DNA of 64,000 nucleotides. Origin: Parelaphostrongylus tenuis. Lineage: Eukaryota; Nematoda; Chromadorea; Rhabditida; Metastrongylidae. Position 1 is the stretch's first letter. Each line of letters opens with the position of its first letter. The notes below the pieces were generated by a model. That model did not search any database and was not told the DNA's origin. It saw only the letters and a program-made list of their open reading frames with translations. The DNA is taken from NCBI GenBank assembly GCA_019055375.1, contig JAHQIW010005581.1, positions 124,001 to 188,000 on the forward strand, in the 5' to 3' direction. The position numbers and the translations under genes were made by a program. This document shows, piece after piece, positions 47,248 to 60,697 of the stretch.

Positions 47248-47489
47248 GATGGTACAAAATTAACTATCAGGCATATTGAAATTCGAGCGTGGTCTCAAGA
47301 AGAACTCGAAATGAACGGTATGAAAGTTTGATCATCTTACTATGAGTGTCCCACGTGGATGCGATCAAAGTAGTGGTAATGAAAAAGTTCCATTTCCTAG
47401 TTTGAAAATTCCATGTGAGAACGCTTCCGCACGACTACCTTAGAACTTCCAAAGACTGAGCTTTATTAACCTTCAGCAACATTGTGAAG

Positions 47490-47610
47490 AAGATGAAAAA
47501 CCCTCAAGAAGCAGCCAAAGCTATACGCAAGAAAGTTTGCAGAACTCTATGGAACGTGGATGAACGGAAATTAAACAGAGTACTAAGATCCGCACAGCAA
47601 ATGTGATAAC
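47490..47610. repeat. Dispersed repeat, family I (diverged)
   Basis: AAAACCCTCAAGAAGCAGCC, TGGAACGTGGATGAACGGAA, GATCCGCACAGCAAATGTGA. Confidence 0.45.
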
Positions 47611-48769
47611 GAGTTTGTTAAAAAAAAATAACTCATTCTCACCTACATGTGCACTACACCCTTGCGTTCGTCAATGCACCTTAGGTGCATCAATCGATTG
47701 GCCTCTTCTTCATCTCGAAAATCCATCTTTCACTATCTCTCGTTTTTAGAAACTGAAATATGGAACGATACCTTCAGGAAACCCGATCAGGCCCACTTTT
47801 GCGGATCTCCACAAAAATATAAGCTGAAGCGGGAGCACGTAGATATTGCTTTGCAATCAAAGTTTTACTTCCAACAAGAGGCATATGTTAAGAAATCACC
47901 CTGTGGAGTCTCATATGACAGTAAAAAAGACAGAGGTGGTTTTCTCCAGTGTTCCGTTGCTTATCAGGACACTTCCGGTTCGCTGCACTACGACAACACC
48001 TACACTGTATGATTTAGTCGTACTTTTGAGTCAAATCACTCTAATAAGGTGCTTCACTTTTTCAGACATGTAAACAATTTCGCTTCTTAGCAAATTAGTG
48101 AAAACCTTAGAGGAGTTGTAGAAGGTATTATGCCTTCTTGCCCTGAAGAGCATTTTTCGCCAAGTTTACTATAACTATTGTTCAAGAAATAGTCAGTTGG
48201 AAGACAATATTGTTTTATTATATTATAATGTTGTTTTCATTTTGTAAGAGTCAATTGTTACAATAGGTATAATGTAAAGTTCATAAAGCGAATCTAACAA
48301 CTGCGTACATCAACGGCGCATTCCAGCACATCGCGTTCTCTCAGGCGAAGGTTCGATTGTTTAATTACTTTGCTTCTCGAAATTGAGTCTTCACAAAAGT
48401 AAAACGGAAAGAAACGAATTTTAATAAACTAAAAATATCTGCCTATCATGGCTACAGAAGAAGAAGTTTATTCACTTTGCTTGTTCACACAGATCTGTAG
48501 CTTACGATGGCTTTCATTTCATAAAAGAAAGTCCAAACGAGATCAGCTGCTCGTTCAAAGTATGCATGTATTGGAATGAATACGCATTAATGCGAATCTG
48601 CGAAACTCAAAAAGAAGCATGAAGTAATGGAGAGTTCTAGGGAGATTGGTGAGATTTATAGACAAAAGCGCCCATCAATAACAGTCATATCAAAGTTGAA
48701 TCAAATATTTCCAACGTTTTCTCAACGATAAGTTATAGTATAGCTGAGAGAAATAAAAGCAACGGTTTC

Positions 48770-48960
48770 GGCTGGTGTTATGGATTGTAAATATGCCCCA
48801 GAAAGAGGTAATCGCGGGTTCGATCCCAGCTGAAATTTTGAGTTTTGTCTGTATCTCCAGCACTCCTGTCGATGTATTCCACATTCGTACCACTCTGCCA
48901 TAGAAATAGTGAGTGATTGAGAGAAAGTGGAAATTGCTCTTTTCCACGAAGAGTTACAGT
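48770..48960 (+). repeat. tRNA-like SINE fragment
   Basis: GCGGGTTCGATCCCAGCTGA is a clear B box / T arm; the 5' half (CGGCTGGTGTTATGGATTGT) is degenerate. The downstream 100 bp may be the body of the same element. Confidence 0.5.
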
Positions 48961-51292
48961 TCTAGTGATTGGGAAAATGAATATGATCAGATGTTCCAAG
49001 TAAAAAGCTAAGTCCGAGGCTTGTTTTTGTAGAAAATTGCGATCCCAATCCTTTGATAGTACGTAACATCGATTGAAGTTGAGATATGGTATGAAGAAAA
49101 AGATCTATAGCAGGTTTTTCTTAGGGCAAAAATGATTGTCCTGTGATGAGCTTTTTTTGAGGACATGCCAAATGTGGATAAATAAGTGGTTGCAGCGGAA
49201 ATACTTCATCAACAAGAAAGAGAAAAGCAGGAAAAATGAGAAAAAGAAACGAACTGCAATGTTGTCGATCACTGGACTTCTCATTACTCTCCTCTGCACG
49301 CCATGATTTGTCAGTGCATTTCTCATGACAACTTTTTCGGATTTTATTTTTTCGATTTCTTCGAGCAGTTCGTCTCTAATGCGATGGTGTTCTTACAAGA
49401 AAACTCCTCCAAAATAAAACTCCTTCAATGATATCATGCTCTCACAAGAAAACCTTTGAGCCTACTGTCGAAAAAGCGCATTAAAACTTCTTCAAATAGT
49501 CTTTCATTTTTTAGAATTGGAATTTTTTAAGGAAGTACGTTCCTTCTTTGGATTAGACAGCTACAAATGGTCGTACCAAGCTAAAAACCTTCACTTGTAT
49601 AATGAATATCTATGCTCATTGTTCCAGCCATCTAACATTCACAAGTAGTACCGATGGTCTCAGTCCAATGGTTATACGACTTGGTTTAACGATTAATGGA
49701 GATGTCTTTGCTGACTCAAAAAATGTTTCAAGTTAACGAGAATCCGCTGGGTTTTTTTTCTTAGAAGTAAGTAGAAATCTCATCCAAACCTATTGCTGCT
49801 TCAGTAATCAGTTAACTCATTATAGCGCTTCAGGTGTAGAGAAAAATTATATTATATACGCTAAATATACCTGTCCATCAACTATTCAATACCGAGCAAG
49901 GTTCATAAAACGAGGTATAGAGCCGAGCAACGCGTTGGGGTAGTTTTGTAGAGTTGAGTGAGTTTTTGGGAAAACCTGCGCAACTGAGTATGCGAAGAGT
50001 GTGAATGTAAGGTGTCACTGCTCTGTTGTTCCGCTAATTGAGTTGTCGCAGAATCCCATTCCATCATTGAATAATCCTACTCGCTAGGCCTTCCATCAGA
50101 TATGGGCCTTTTATAGGCTATTGTGAAAACTCGGAAGTGTTTCAAGACGATACCTAGAAATTTCGTGGAAAGACATGTTCGATCAGTTTATGAGAAAAGA
50201 TAGGATTGGTTGTCAATGTGGAAAAGAAGCTTCGACTGAACTTGGCTACATTTTTTCATGACAACGAGTTGAGTAGGGAGTTAATAGAGCTCTCACAAAA
50301 TGCTATGGAAGGCCATCCACACATCCAGCACGCACGCTAAGTAAAATTAACGAGATGCAAAAAAATCCACTTTAATAAAAGTAGACGAATGACTATCCAA
50401 CGATTTGCGTTTTGTCATTGAACTATGGGCTGTCGTAGGGGTTTTGGAAATAGTGTCTAGTTACTAAAAAGTCGATCAAACAGATAATGGTTGTGATGTC
50501 GGTACGAGCAAGATGCTCGCTCGAGGCCGTCCCAAATCACCGTGCCACGTTCTCGATCACCGACATTCATGAAGAAAAGCGAAAAATTTGATCACTAACC
50601 GAATCCATGCAAAATTTGATAGCCTTAATGGGATATGTATGCGAGGAAACGAATCAGATGCAGAAAATACTGGAAACAACATGTGAACTTGGGTCGAGTA
50701 CATTATTAAGAGAAGTTAGAAAGTTGATTTTTACACTAAAAACTACGATCAAGTTTTTAGCGTGGAAACGGATAACTTGCTACATTGAAGAAGATTTAAG
50801 AAGCAGCTGAGAAACTATTATAAAATCCACATTCTCCAGCGGTCCATCCATTCCCGTCCAAACTAGATTTGACGACGTCAGCGTAGAACCGCCCAAATGG
50901 GGAAAAGAGTGCTATTCAGTTGTGAAAATGATTTTTTGCGAAATCAGGAGAAAATCGCTTTTATCTGCTGCCGTGTGAAAGAGCTCCACAAATAAAAACT
51001 TATTTTTAGTCACTCATTTTGAAACACATGGCAATCTTCAGAAATTAACGAAGATAATGGAAAACCATTCAGCCTAAGCAACCTTTCAATAATTTACAGG
51101 AAGTTGATGTGTGAGTAATTTGAATAAATATAACTCCTAAAATATACAGGTAAGTCAAGTAGGAAGACTTGCGATTGTTATGCGGGACCATTACAAGCTT
51201 ACAAGATTGTGAAGTGAAATTCGTTACGAATCAAACCTCAAGGCTGCTTTGTGCAATAAAGTAGGCGCGACTTAAACAACAACAAGGGTAAA

Positions 51293-51595
51293 TGATTGAG
51301 CTCCTGACGTTGATCAATCCCTGTTGAATGCGCCATGCATTCGTCTTCAATTTCAGCGTCACTTGAGGTGATTGAAGTACATGTTTGGCGTTTTTTACAA
51401 TGATTCTCGGTGGCCTACCGATTTATGAAGTCAGAGCTGCTCATCCTCCCAGACACGTTTGTTACCTATTAATCGACTTCGGAGGGGTGAAAGGATTGAT
51501 GAATCGCGAGCGCGACGTCGAACCATCGACCTTTTGTGCGACACAGAGCATCTCTATCCTCTGCACTACAAGCGCTCTTTCTAAATTCTTGAACA
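51293..51595 (-). repeat. tRNA-derived SINE, family S1, copy 5
   Basis: Reverse-oriented, near full-length. Tail at 51,293 (GAGCTCCTGACGTTGATCAA), then TGCGCCATGCATTCGTCTTC; tRNA-like head at about 51,530-51,590. Confidence 0.8.
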
Positions 51596-52269
51596 ATCTT
51601 GAATCGTAAAAATCAAGCTAGCTTTAATTTTACGAGAAGTGCTCGAAAAAAAATCCAGCATATTGCTGATTTATGAACGTAGTAGTTCTGGTGAATATAA
51701 GAAAAATGCCCTATAGAAAATGTAATAATAAAAAAGAAGAGGAGACTTAGGTAAAGACTTGGCAGCCATCACAGAACTCCAGGAGACGGTGGGAAACAAC
51801 AATATAATGTAAAACTATGGCATTCATCAATAAATATGGGTTTTCCAAGAAGGAATGCTTCATAACGAAACGTGTAAATACGAAATAGTCTATTTCTCTC
51901 AATAGTAGCTGAACAAAATAAACACACAAAGCACAAACTCCTTAGAGACCGAGAGAAGGAGAAAGTCGGAAAAATAATGTTCGATGTACGATAGGACTGA
52001 GATGAAGCTGATAAAGCAGAACGGCTGTAGAAGCAACAATTACGAGACACTTTTTGAATTCTCATCAACAATACTCAGTGGAAAATGTTTTCTAGTGGTT
52101 GATTTTTGTAAAGATTTAGTCTGGAAGTGAACATTGGATGGGTAAGGAGTATAAGAGATAAAAGGAGGATCTATGGTGAATAGATACTTATTACAAGCCT
52201 GCACGCATTGATTTCAATGCACGTAGAACGAAAATTGGACTTGTTTTTGAGTCTAAACAATATGTTTGT

Positions 52270-52360
52270 GGTCAGATAGCGAAGTGGTTAGTGATATAAC
52301 TCATAAGGAAGAAAGTTGTTAGTTTGACGCTCCCCAAAGCTTTCTTGTAATCACGTGGGA
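52270..52360 (+). repeat. tRNA-like SINE fragment
   Basis: GATAGCGAAGTGGTTAGTGA resembles an A box / D arm; the T arm is replaced by TAGTTTGACGCTCCCCAAAG. Unassigned family. Confidence 0.4.
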
Positions 52361-52404
52361 ACGCCATAGCTCGGAATCTTCAAAATTACGAAGAGATTCG
52401 ATTC

Positions 52405-52560
52405 AATCAGCTTTCAGGAAAAAACGAAATCCTCAACTAGCAATCGGAATAACACGTAAAATATTCGGGAACCTATGTGGAGGATAAATGTGAAGAAATG
52501 AATCGAATGTAAAAGGTGCTGGAATCCGTGCAGTAGATGTGGTAACGGACTGTGTAAATA
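52405..52560. repeat. Dispersed repeat, family I
   Basis: CGAAATCCTCAACTAGCAAT, TATGTGGAGGATAAATGTGA, GTGCTGGAATCCGTGCAGTA. Confidence 0.6.
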
Positions 52561-53899
52561 ATTGGTGAGATTTTAGCCCATACATGATTCGATAAGCTGA
52601 AGCAATCAAAAGCAAAATTTTCCAAAATGAAATTCTGCTGCTATGGTTCCGAAGAACGCATTTAATTACTTTTTTTCAATGGGATTTGTATTTAGAATAT
52701 GAAAGCAACTGAACAAGCAAGATTTCATCTAGATGAAATGGTAGTGTTTGCTAATGTGTCGTCAATGATTGCGACCACCTCATGTGCTTTCAAGACGCAA
52801 ATCTAAACTCGATTTTCAATTTTTTTTTGTGAGATTTGGAATTATGGAGTGCGATCTACTTTAGTCCAATTATCGACATTCTAACGCATTAGATAAAAAG
52901 CTCTTCTACAAGTTTGCTAAAACACAAAATCTGAAGCACAGTTGTCATGAAATCATCACCGATTATCGTTAAGGAAATAGCATTGAGTGATATTGAACGT
53001 TAAGATGAAAAACGTTAAAACATAAAATTGCAGGAGTAATAAGTAAATTTTTGAATTGAGTCGTTCTTTTTCTATCACTTTTCATTTTGGGATTACTACT
53101 TCTACTCAACAGCTTCAAATAAGTTGTAAAGTATAATAATACACAATAAATCCAAGGAATTAATAGCGCAATATATAGATAATATGTAGCAATGTGTAAT
53201 AAATGTACAAAGAATTATAAGAATCAAGAGTATATATATATATTTTCGACAAGGAACTTGTATCAACTTTCTCAAATGTTATGGTTTCAAGTAATTAGTA
53301 TGGAAGAGAGGGCTACTCAATGCACTTTCACATCGGAATTTAGATCAAATGTGCACTGTCCTATATTGAGTTGGAGAGGAACCAAATAAGAGAGAAGGGC
53401 AGACTGTTTGATTTTGGATGGAGTGTAGCGTTAGACATATGAATCTTGGTTGGTGCAAAATTGCATAGCTAGCTTCTAGCACTGTTTAGATATCAAGCGT
53501 ATTCTCTTCGATAATACAGCAGTTCCTGATGATGAAGAGAAAAAGGACTTAAAGACAAATAGTGCTTTCGATACAGATATCTGGCAATTTAAAGGTGATA
53601 CTGGAATCGGTGAAGGTTACACATGAAAGAAGAAGCACTGAATTACCTTTTCGAGATAAAGCAGTAACAACATTATAAGTTGCCGTATTGCAATCAGTAT
53701 CGATGTAAAAAACCGTAAGCACTCTCAGCGTGGTGAACCAAAATCTTGTAAGCAACGTTGTATTCTCCGATGCAAACAATGGAAAAGTAGTTCTTTTCTG
53801 TTATCCGGGCACAATAAAGAAAAGACCCTTTCAAAGACGAGATGCTGGACAAAAAGTTTTTATAAGAATGTTAGTTACCATTTGAAAACTTAAATTTCT

Positions 53900-54440
53900 G
53901 ACTACTGCGCGTGGTCGTTTTTTGAAAGTGCCCTCTTATAACACTGCACCAGGTAGAAAACATTTATATTTCACATACGCTAATTTCTCGCAGGAAAAAA
54001 TTGTTTGCTGGAATTATGAGCCATTTTCTAGCCTGTTAGTGTATGAGTGAACGTGGGCTGGATGTGTACTGGCCATGGATTCGATACGGCGATTGATCGA
54101 TCGTGTTGGCGTAACTCATATGTGGAGTGCAAGATTTTGTAATTCAACTTGGAATTTTTTCCGCTGCCTTGGAAATATCTCCAAATAAAACGTACGACTC
54201 CGATACCAAAGTATTTCCTCTACACGTTCATATGCTTTTTGTGCTTCCAGCGAAGTAACATTGAAAGCGCGCGGTCGGTGTAAATTATAATTGTGTTTTG
54301 AGTGCAATAGCGTTATAAAAAAGCCTTTCCAAAAAAGCAGCACTTAATGAAGTAAATACAGATTCAAGCTTTTGAGTGACTACTAACGCTCTTATGAAAA
54401 CTTCTTTTCCAGAGCAAAAGCGTTCGTTTCTTCATTTGTC
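53900..54440. repeat. Family G element fragment, inverted orientation
   Basis: Reads as the reverse complement of the 32,960 copy: CTACACGTTCATATGCTTTT, GTGCTTCCAGCGAAGTAACA. The end near 54,370-54,440 (GACTACTAACGCTC, CTTCATTTGTCCCC) resembles the TIR of the full element. Confidence 0.65.
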
Positions 54441-54799
54441 CCCAGAGCAGAAAAGAACCGAAAATTATCAAAAAGGGTATAAGGAGCTGCAAACAACTGC
54501 TTTGAAAAAGCAACTTGACCGACTGTACGGGTGCGAAGCGACACAATCCAACACGAAAGGGTTAGCTTTAGTGTTTTTCACACGCATCCAAAAGTTGAGA
54601 GAGCAACACACGACTCCTCACCCCGAATTCGCGTGGCGCTGTCTAGTTTGTACGAGCAGTTTTGTTCCTTTACACTCAAACACAGATACAGTGAGATGTC
54701 CAAAATTCATAATGTTTCGTTTTGGACCAAAGCTCAGAGACATGTATTCGTTGATGGATCAAATATATTCCTTTCTACACGTTTGACAAAGTAACTTAA

Positions 54800-56520
54800 T
54801 TTGCGCAATACGATGAGTGAACTTGAGTCTTGTTGTTTTCCCAGTAGTTTATGATGGCAGAAAAGTTCACACAAGCTCCAACTTTCAACATTACGATTCG
54901 AAATTGAACAATTTGCATATAAAGGAAAAAGAAATTGAGGTAGAAGTTACCATGTTCGCTCAAGAATACAAGACTTCGGTGCGTTGAAATGTCGACGGTG
55001 CAGATATTCTAAGATGTTAAGTAATATGCAAAACTTCCCGCACCCACACGCGAGTTGAAGCCATGTTTCACTGACACCGAAGCACATACTACTACTAAAC
55101 TCTTTGCTATCACTCTTTCTTCGACGTAGATCATCGCAGCTGTCAGCAACCAGCTATTGGCAGGTTTGGTCTGGTAATCCAACTTAGTTATTGATTCTGC
55201 AAGAATTCTTATTTTTTCCGTCTTTTATCTAATGATGACTTTGGTAAAATAGTGGTAGCACGCGTTTCCGGTATGGATTAAACTTAGGTTTAGCTCCCTC
55301 CTGAGGTCAAATGTTCCACACATCACTCAACGTCACTGGGATTATAACATCATAACTGTGCTGAAAGAGCAATAAAATAAATTTCTTGCACTCTGAATAA
55401 ATTCAAAGACTCAGAGATGAAACTAAAGAATTATGCTTCACTATCACGTATGCTCTTAAACGACGGCGCCCTGATATTTTGATGAAAAAAAAACTGCATT
55501 GATCATCTGTTTACTCTGTGCAGCTGGAATCTTTGTGAAATATTCAGCGAAAAGTCATAGAAGCGGTTAGTGAGTCATAAAACCGTTTCCTTTCCAACAC
55601 CACTGAATCCAATGCTCAACACTATTTCTTTTGGGATTAAGTAGGTGTCTAACTGATCAACTTGTTGTCAACTTGGTATTTCCAGGTTCTGAAGAAGACG
55701 AGATCAAAAAACCGGAAGAAAGTTGCTATTGATTTTCTGCTAGATGGGTACCAGATGAGGCAAAAATAAAAATGTCTTCGCACTGAGCTAACGCAGATGG
55801 AAGCCTTTACGAAGAAAATGGGAAGTGCAAAAATGCAACGATTTAGTAAGAAATGAGACAAGGAGCAGAAAGAGTTCTCCTAAAAAGGCGGAGTAGTTTA
55901 TCATAAAACTTTTCTTTCGTCGAAATCGACGTAATTTCGCATAGTAAAAAGTTGAAATATAAATGTTGATGAGATAAATGTGGATTTCTCTGCAAATGCT
56001 CTCAAATGATGGCACTTCACTGGGTGCATTTCGATATTTACGTAGACATGTGAAAAGCTGAGGGTAATGCCATTACATGCGATGCACTTCATCGAGGAGA
56101 CTCCATCGAATTTCCAATAGATTTCTAACGAGTCTTTTCGAATGTTCGAGTGTTCCGCTCGCAATCGGCCTCATCGGGTGCTGGTTTATCTGACCACTGT
56201 GGGTAATGTATAACAGGTATTGGATTCTTATTGTATAGTATATGAAGCATGTCTTCGTTTAAAGGAAAAGCTAGACACTAGGTGGAAATCTTATTTGCCA
56301 CCCTTGGAGAATTTTCGAGTCCCGCGAATAAGCTAATGCATGTCCAGTTTTTTCCCCTATTCGGCAGAAGGTGACCAGAAAACGGCGCAATCTGAACATG
56401 GTCAGGGTGTACTTTGAGGAAGGATGTGTTGTCTGTACACAGTGCTATCAGTGCTTAATGAACTCCGAACACTAACTTTTCTGTCAAAAAACTACAGGCA
56501 TTTAAAAATGTCAAACAGCC
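54800..56520. other. No gene recognised
   Basis: Contains a tRNA-like fragment (55,245) and a minus-strand open stretch at 55,901-56,164 that includes SSMKCIACNGITLSF; no splice context or family match. Confidence 0.4.
55245..55395 (+). repeat. tRNA-like repeat, family S2 fragment
   Basis: ATAGTGGTAGCACGCGTTTC head, then GGTTTAGCTCCCTCCTGAGG as a broken T arm, then CACATCACTCAACGTCACTG, which is also seen after the S3 units at 43,690 and 62,460. Confidence 0.5.
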
Positions 56521-56524
56521 GTTG

Positions 56525-56870
56525 GTTTCGAGTGTTTTCTTAGAATCACGCTCAAATTTCACTGTATTTCGTAATTATTATTTGAGCCAACATGTCATAA
56601 GGTCTTTTAGGGCTTTTGTTCAGCCCGATACACGTGTTTCGACGTCGACAGTCTCTTCGGTAGGGCAGGCCCTTCTCCTTTAGCCAATCTCTGACGGTAC
56701 TCCAGTCCTCCACTGAAGGCAGGTGCTGTGCATTTAGAGATTGCAGCGTTACTAATATATCTCGAGACAAGCGATACTATATTTCATAATTACCTGCCCA
56801 GAAAAATCGAGTGTGCAACACTGCCGATTTTGTGATATACTTCACTTGACGGTAGTGCACTTACTCCGAA
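56525..56870. repeat. Foldback/MITE family F, copy in inverted orientation
   Basis: CACGCTCAAATTTCACTGTA, ATTTGAGCCAACATGTCATA, CAGCCCGATACACGTGTTTC, GGGCAGGCCCTTCTCCTTTA, CTGACGGTACTCCAGTCCTC, later CTGCCCAGAAAAATCGAGTG. Near full-length but diverged. Confidence 0.75.
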
Positions 56871-57131
56871 TCCGATACCTATCGTGTCAGCTTTTGTGCT
56901 CTTGAGAACTCCAAAATTATGTTGATACTGATGATGACAGTTATAGCAAAAGTGCCACATCACATCTCGACTCCTAGGAATTTTTCCCTCCAAATATTTT
57001 TGGCCAACATCGCGTGTCGTTTTGTGATTAGATTTGAATGACTTTCATTTAAGCATAGCTTCTTCTCTGCTGGGAATGCACACCAGAAAAACGTAAATAA
57101 AAGCACGATGCACTAAAGTCATGGCTTGCTC

Positions 57132-57162
57132 TCTCTCTCTATCTTGCTATCTATCTAATTTC
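57132..57162. repeat. (CT)n / (CTAT)n microsatellite
   Basis: CTCTCTCTCTCTATCTTGCT followed by ATCTATCTA. Confidence 0.8.
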
Positions 57163-58929
57163 TGGAATTCACGAAAAATCAACAAAATGTATTTGAAAAC
57201 AAATGGAAGCGTTTTGCTTTACCTTTTGCAAAGCTACATCTACAGTCCGACTTGAAATGTTTCAATAATCCTGTTGGATTGTAAAAAATGCTGTCGGCGA
57301 TACGCAATCGTTGTCGCTCTACGACTTCAATTCATAAGAAAGACTTCGTGCAGCGTGATAGCACATAAAACCCATAATGTGCAGCTGTGAGCGTACAAAA
57401 AAGTTCTGTATGATCTTGCATTGCAACAAAACTTGAAGTCTTATCTCACATAGTATTGATTCGATTTGTGTGAAAAACGTCTCATTTCCCTCCAAAAATG
57501 GTGTAATTGGAGAATCCACAGCGAGTGTAGTTACATCGTTCAGTCTAAAAATAGCTCAAATAATCCCATTTAAAATGATGCTCGTTTCTACTCCAATTAA
57601 GATTCGAAATTTCTTGTATTTTTGCTGCATCTTTCGCAGTGATATGATGTTTCGTATATACCTAAGGGAAGTGAGTGGTGAGCAAAAATACGGCCTCAAA
57701 CAAGAATTGAACCAACCTTTCATTCCATACCAGGTACGCGTGCTACTACCCGTATGCTCTCTTGAGGCCATGTATTTGCTCACCACTCAGTTTTCTTAAG
57801 TATATCAACTAAGATTCCCACCAAAATTTACCGAGATGAGAGAAATTAGAGAAATCATCAGTATAATACAAAATTCATCAATCAGCTAGTATTAATTTCA
57901 GTAAAGTCCCAGTAACGCAATTTACAATCATTCTCACCAAACTTTCCAGGACTTCTTGCCTATCCTGAGCAAATGTTTTTGACTATAAGCATTGTCTACG
58001 CTCTAAAGATCTGTGGTCATACCTTTGATCGATTTTGTACGTATTTTCTATAACATTTGCTCATAACACGTTTCCTCGTCGAGAAGTAGCATCTTTGCAT
58101 GATCATAAAAATTCAAGCTTATTCGCTTTGTTAAAAAATTTTTCGAACTTTTTGTTACCAATGAGTGTACTTGATTTACAAATTTCACTCAAGTTAGAGT
58201 AGATGTATGAGTCTACCCTCTCCTGCTCCATGGGAAAAGTCTTTCACAACGTACTCAATTCTATAATTTCGGTGCATGTTGTACTGAAGAAAGTACTAAG
58301 CTCGTTTAATTCCTCATTTCCATGGCAAATGGAAAACGTTCGTAAAAGAGTACAAACGTAGCAACATTGTTTTCTGGATATCAGTCACGATGTAAATTTT
58401 AAAACAATGAGGAGCTCAAAGTTACTACCTGTCTGTCAAAAAGCCTCTCGCTTAGCTGTGAGCGAACTTTTATCGCATAGTGAACAACATGAAAGCGCTT
58501 TGTAAGCGAAACTTATTTCAGGAAATTTTTGAGTACTTTTCGACATCTTTGCCTGTGGGATGAAGTATGGCTATTTTTTGATAAGACCGCCACTAAGTTC
58601 AAAGTTATTGGCTAACTTTTTGATATAGCTGGAAGACGTTCCTCTCTTTGTTCCCATTATTATTTGTGAAATTATCAGCCGTCAAGTGACTAGAACCAGA
58701 TGCAGAAAATACCTATTCCTGGTAAACTGTTGTCAGTGATGGAAGTCGATTGTGCCAGTGGTATGCGGTGTGACCAGCGTCGAACCGCTCAAACGGTGCT
58801 TCACTCCAAAAGTCAAACCCTACGCGACTGCAAGGAAGCAATTCGTGATGGTAAGCGTCTAGAGACAATGAGACTCGAGTCAATCGGGCTTTGAAGAAGA
58901 CAGAGGAAAAGGAACCGTTAACTGGATAG

Positions 58930-59360
58930 AGTATTCAAATTGATCTCATAATTAATATTTGAGCCAACATGTCATGACTGTAAAGTCGATACACGTGTAT
59001 CGGGCTGTACAAGAGCCCATTAACAAACCACTTCTTTCAATTCTATAATTTCGGTGCATGTTGTACTAAAGAAAGAAGCGGTCTGTTAATGGGCTCTTGT
59101 ACAGCCCGATACACGTGCATCGACTTTACAGTCTACGATTTTACAGTACCGACTGACGAGGGCTCAAATAATAATTATGAGATAATCTGATTAGGATATG
59201 ACATATTTTGAGCTGTTGGGTCTAGTGGTATACAAGTGCCTATCTCGTCCTATTGGGACTCGTCGGTACCACCCTCCCTCGGTTCAGCAGGTCGATAGTA
59301 GAGAATTATGAGATATATTGAAATTTGAGCGTGGTCTCGATAAAACACTCGAAATAGAAG
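58930..59360. repeat. Family F region containing a near-perfect foldback
   Basis: Core arms at 58,976-59,038 and 59,071-59,133 are 63 bp each with three mismatches by my count; the loop is 32 bp. Outer family F sequence lies on both sides (ATTAATATTTGAGCCAACAT on the left, ATTGAAATTTGAGCGTGGTC at 59,318 on the right), with an unrelated segment at about 59,200-59,290. Confidence 0.85.
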
Positions 59361-59550
59361 GTATAATTTTTCAAATTGACTTTGCTCTAGCTTATACACC
59401 CGCCTCCTAATGTCCTCTTGATTGTCGACTCTCATGGACGGAGGCCAGTAAAACTTCGAGTACATAATGCCTTTTGGGATTTGGCTACCTCGAATAAATC
59501 AATAAACTCTTTTCGGCCATCGTTTCGACGTCTTCGTCTTCTTCAAAACG

Positions 59551-59919
59551 ATGATCAATCGACTGCACACAGCCTTTCTTCAGTCTCGTGGATCTTGTTA
59601 TCTATCGCATTTTATGATGTGTAAAAACATTGAAATGGTGAAAAACAGTGAAGACAACTCGCATAGAAACTTCAATAAAAAGACTACAAAAACTTCGAAC
59701 CATTTGAGACAAATTCAAGAAATAATAGTTTATTATGTTAAGAGTCTCTATAATGCGGTAAATGCGAGATTGGATCAAACAGGTAGCCTGAGATTCAACT
59801 TCGAATCTCATCCAGACATTTTTACAGATCACGGAAGATTGAGATGTCAGCTGAAAACCAACCAAGCTCAAGACATTTTCAACTTGAAAGAGAGCAATCA
59901 AACGAGAAAATTTTTTTGA
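59551..59919 (+). other. Unassigned 122-codon open frame
   Basis: Lys/Asn-rich, with KTTKTSNHLRQIQEIIVYYV and LRFNFESHPDIFTDHGRLRC. No family recognised; no clear splice sites at its ends. It lies in sequence without obvious repeat hits, just right of a family F element. Could be a lone exon or chance. Confidence 0.15.
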
Positions 59920-60448
59920 CGTTAGACGATTCATAGCAACCAAAAACAATGGAATTTCACTTTGTCAGCAATATGGGATCCAGAGAGTGAACTCCTAATG
60001 TAAATTTCAACGAAGTGCATCGCGTGTTATGCACTTCTCTTCAGCATTTAATTTCCTTCACAAAGCTCTTCACTACACTTTTTGTACCATATAAATAGCT
60101 TGTCGAAGGAACATGATATGTATGGCGTGAGAAGTGGAAATTTGTTCTCTTCACTCTAAACTTTACAAAAACTCTTCTCTGCATGCATCATAAAGAGTAG
60201 GGTTGATGAAGAGGAGCAGAAACTCCTCTACTTGAACACGGGATTTGTCACGAGGGGTGTGCCTTTTGCTCTTATAATATGACAATCACTAATGAGAGTT
60301 CTTCAGAATATTTCGTCAGTGTGGTATCAGTGAATTCAGCAAAATGTTACGAAACGATTATCAAAGCTTAAAACGTTTTAATTTTGAATTTGTTTTATAT
60401 CCCACTAACTGCATTTAAAGGACATAAATGTACATAATCTTTGTAAAC

Positions 60449-60640
60449 ACTTTATTGATCCGTCTTCACAATGTTTGCTCTCAGTGTGCGGACCACAGTA
60501 CTGCGAGCAATCAATTTTTTCTTCTTCTTCTTGAACGTCGTAGAATACTGGTTCATCGAGTCTCCTTGCAATCTCGTGGATAGATCGGCTGTTGTTGACT
60601 ACCGGAGAAATTTGAGGGTTAGATCTCGATCCACGGCACC
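60449..60640 (+). repeat. Dispersed repeat, family K
   Basis: ACACTTTATTGATCCGTCTT, CACAATGTTT, then AACGTCGTAGAATACTGGTT and CTCGTGGATAGATCGGCTGT. The 3' end runs into the (TA)n tract at 60,643. Confidence 0.7.
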
Positions 60641-60642
60641 CT

Positions 60643-60654
60643 TTATATATATAT

Positions 60655-60697
<43 letters not shown>

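Larger units (their letters stand above)
47650..53890. other. Gene-poor, repeat-scattered region
   Basis: Apart from the SINE and family I copies listed, I see only short frames, including one at 47,647-48,012 that looks faintly like a decayed Cys/His-rich sequence but has no intact motif. Nothing supports a functional gene. Confidence 0.4.

Noticed and set aside
47647..48012. Open frame of 121 codons, with a hint of a C2H2 zinc finger in an overlapping frame
   Set aside because: Cys and His spacing is not intact in any frame and the hint needs frame changes; no splice context.
54376..54786. 136-codon open frame, the longest on the plus strand
   Set aside because: Its first part overlaps the end of a family G repeat and the peptide shows no known motif; a chance opening is likelier.
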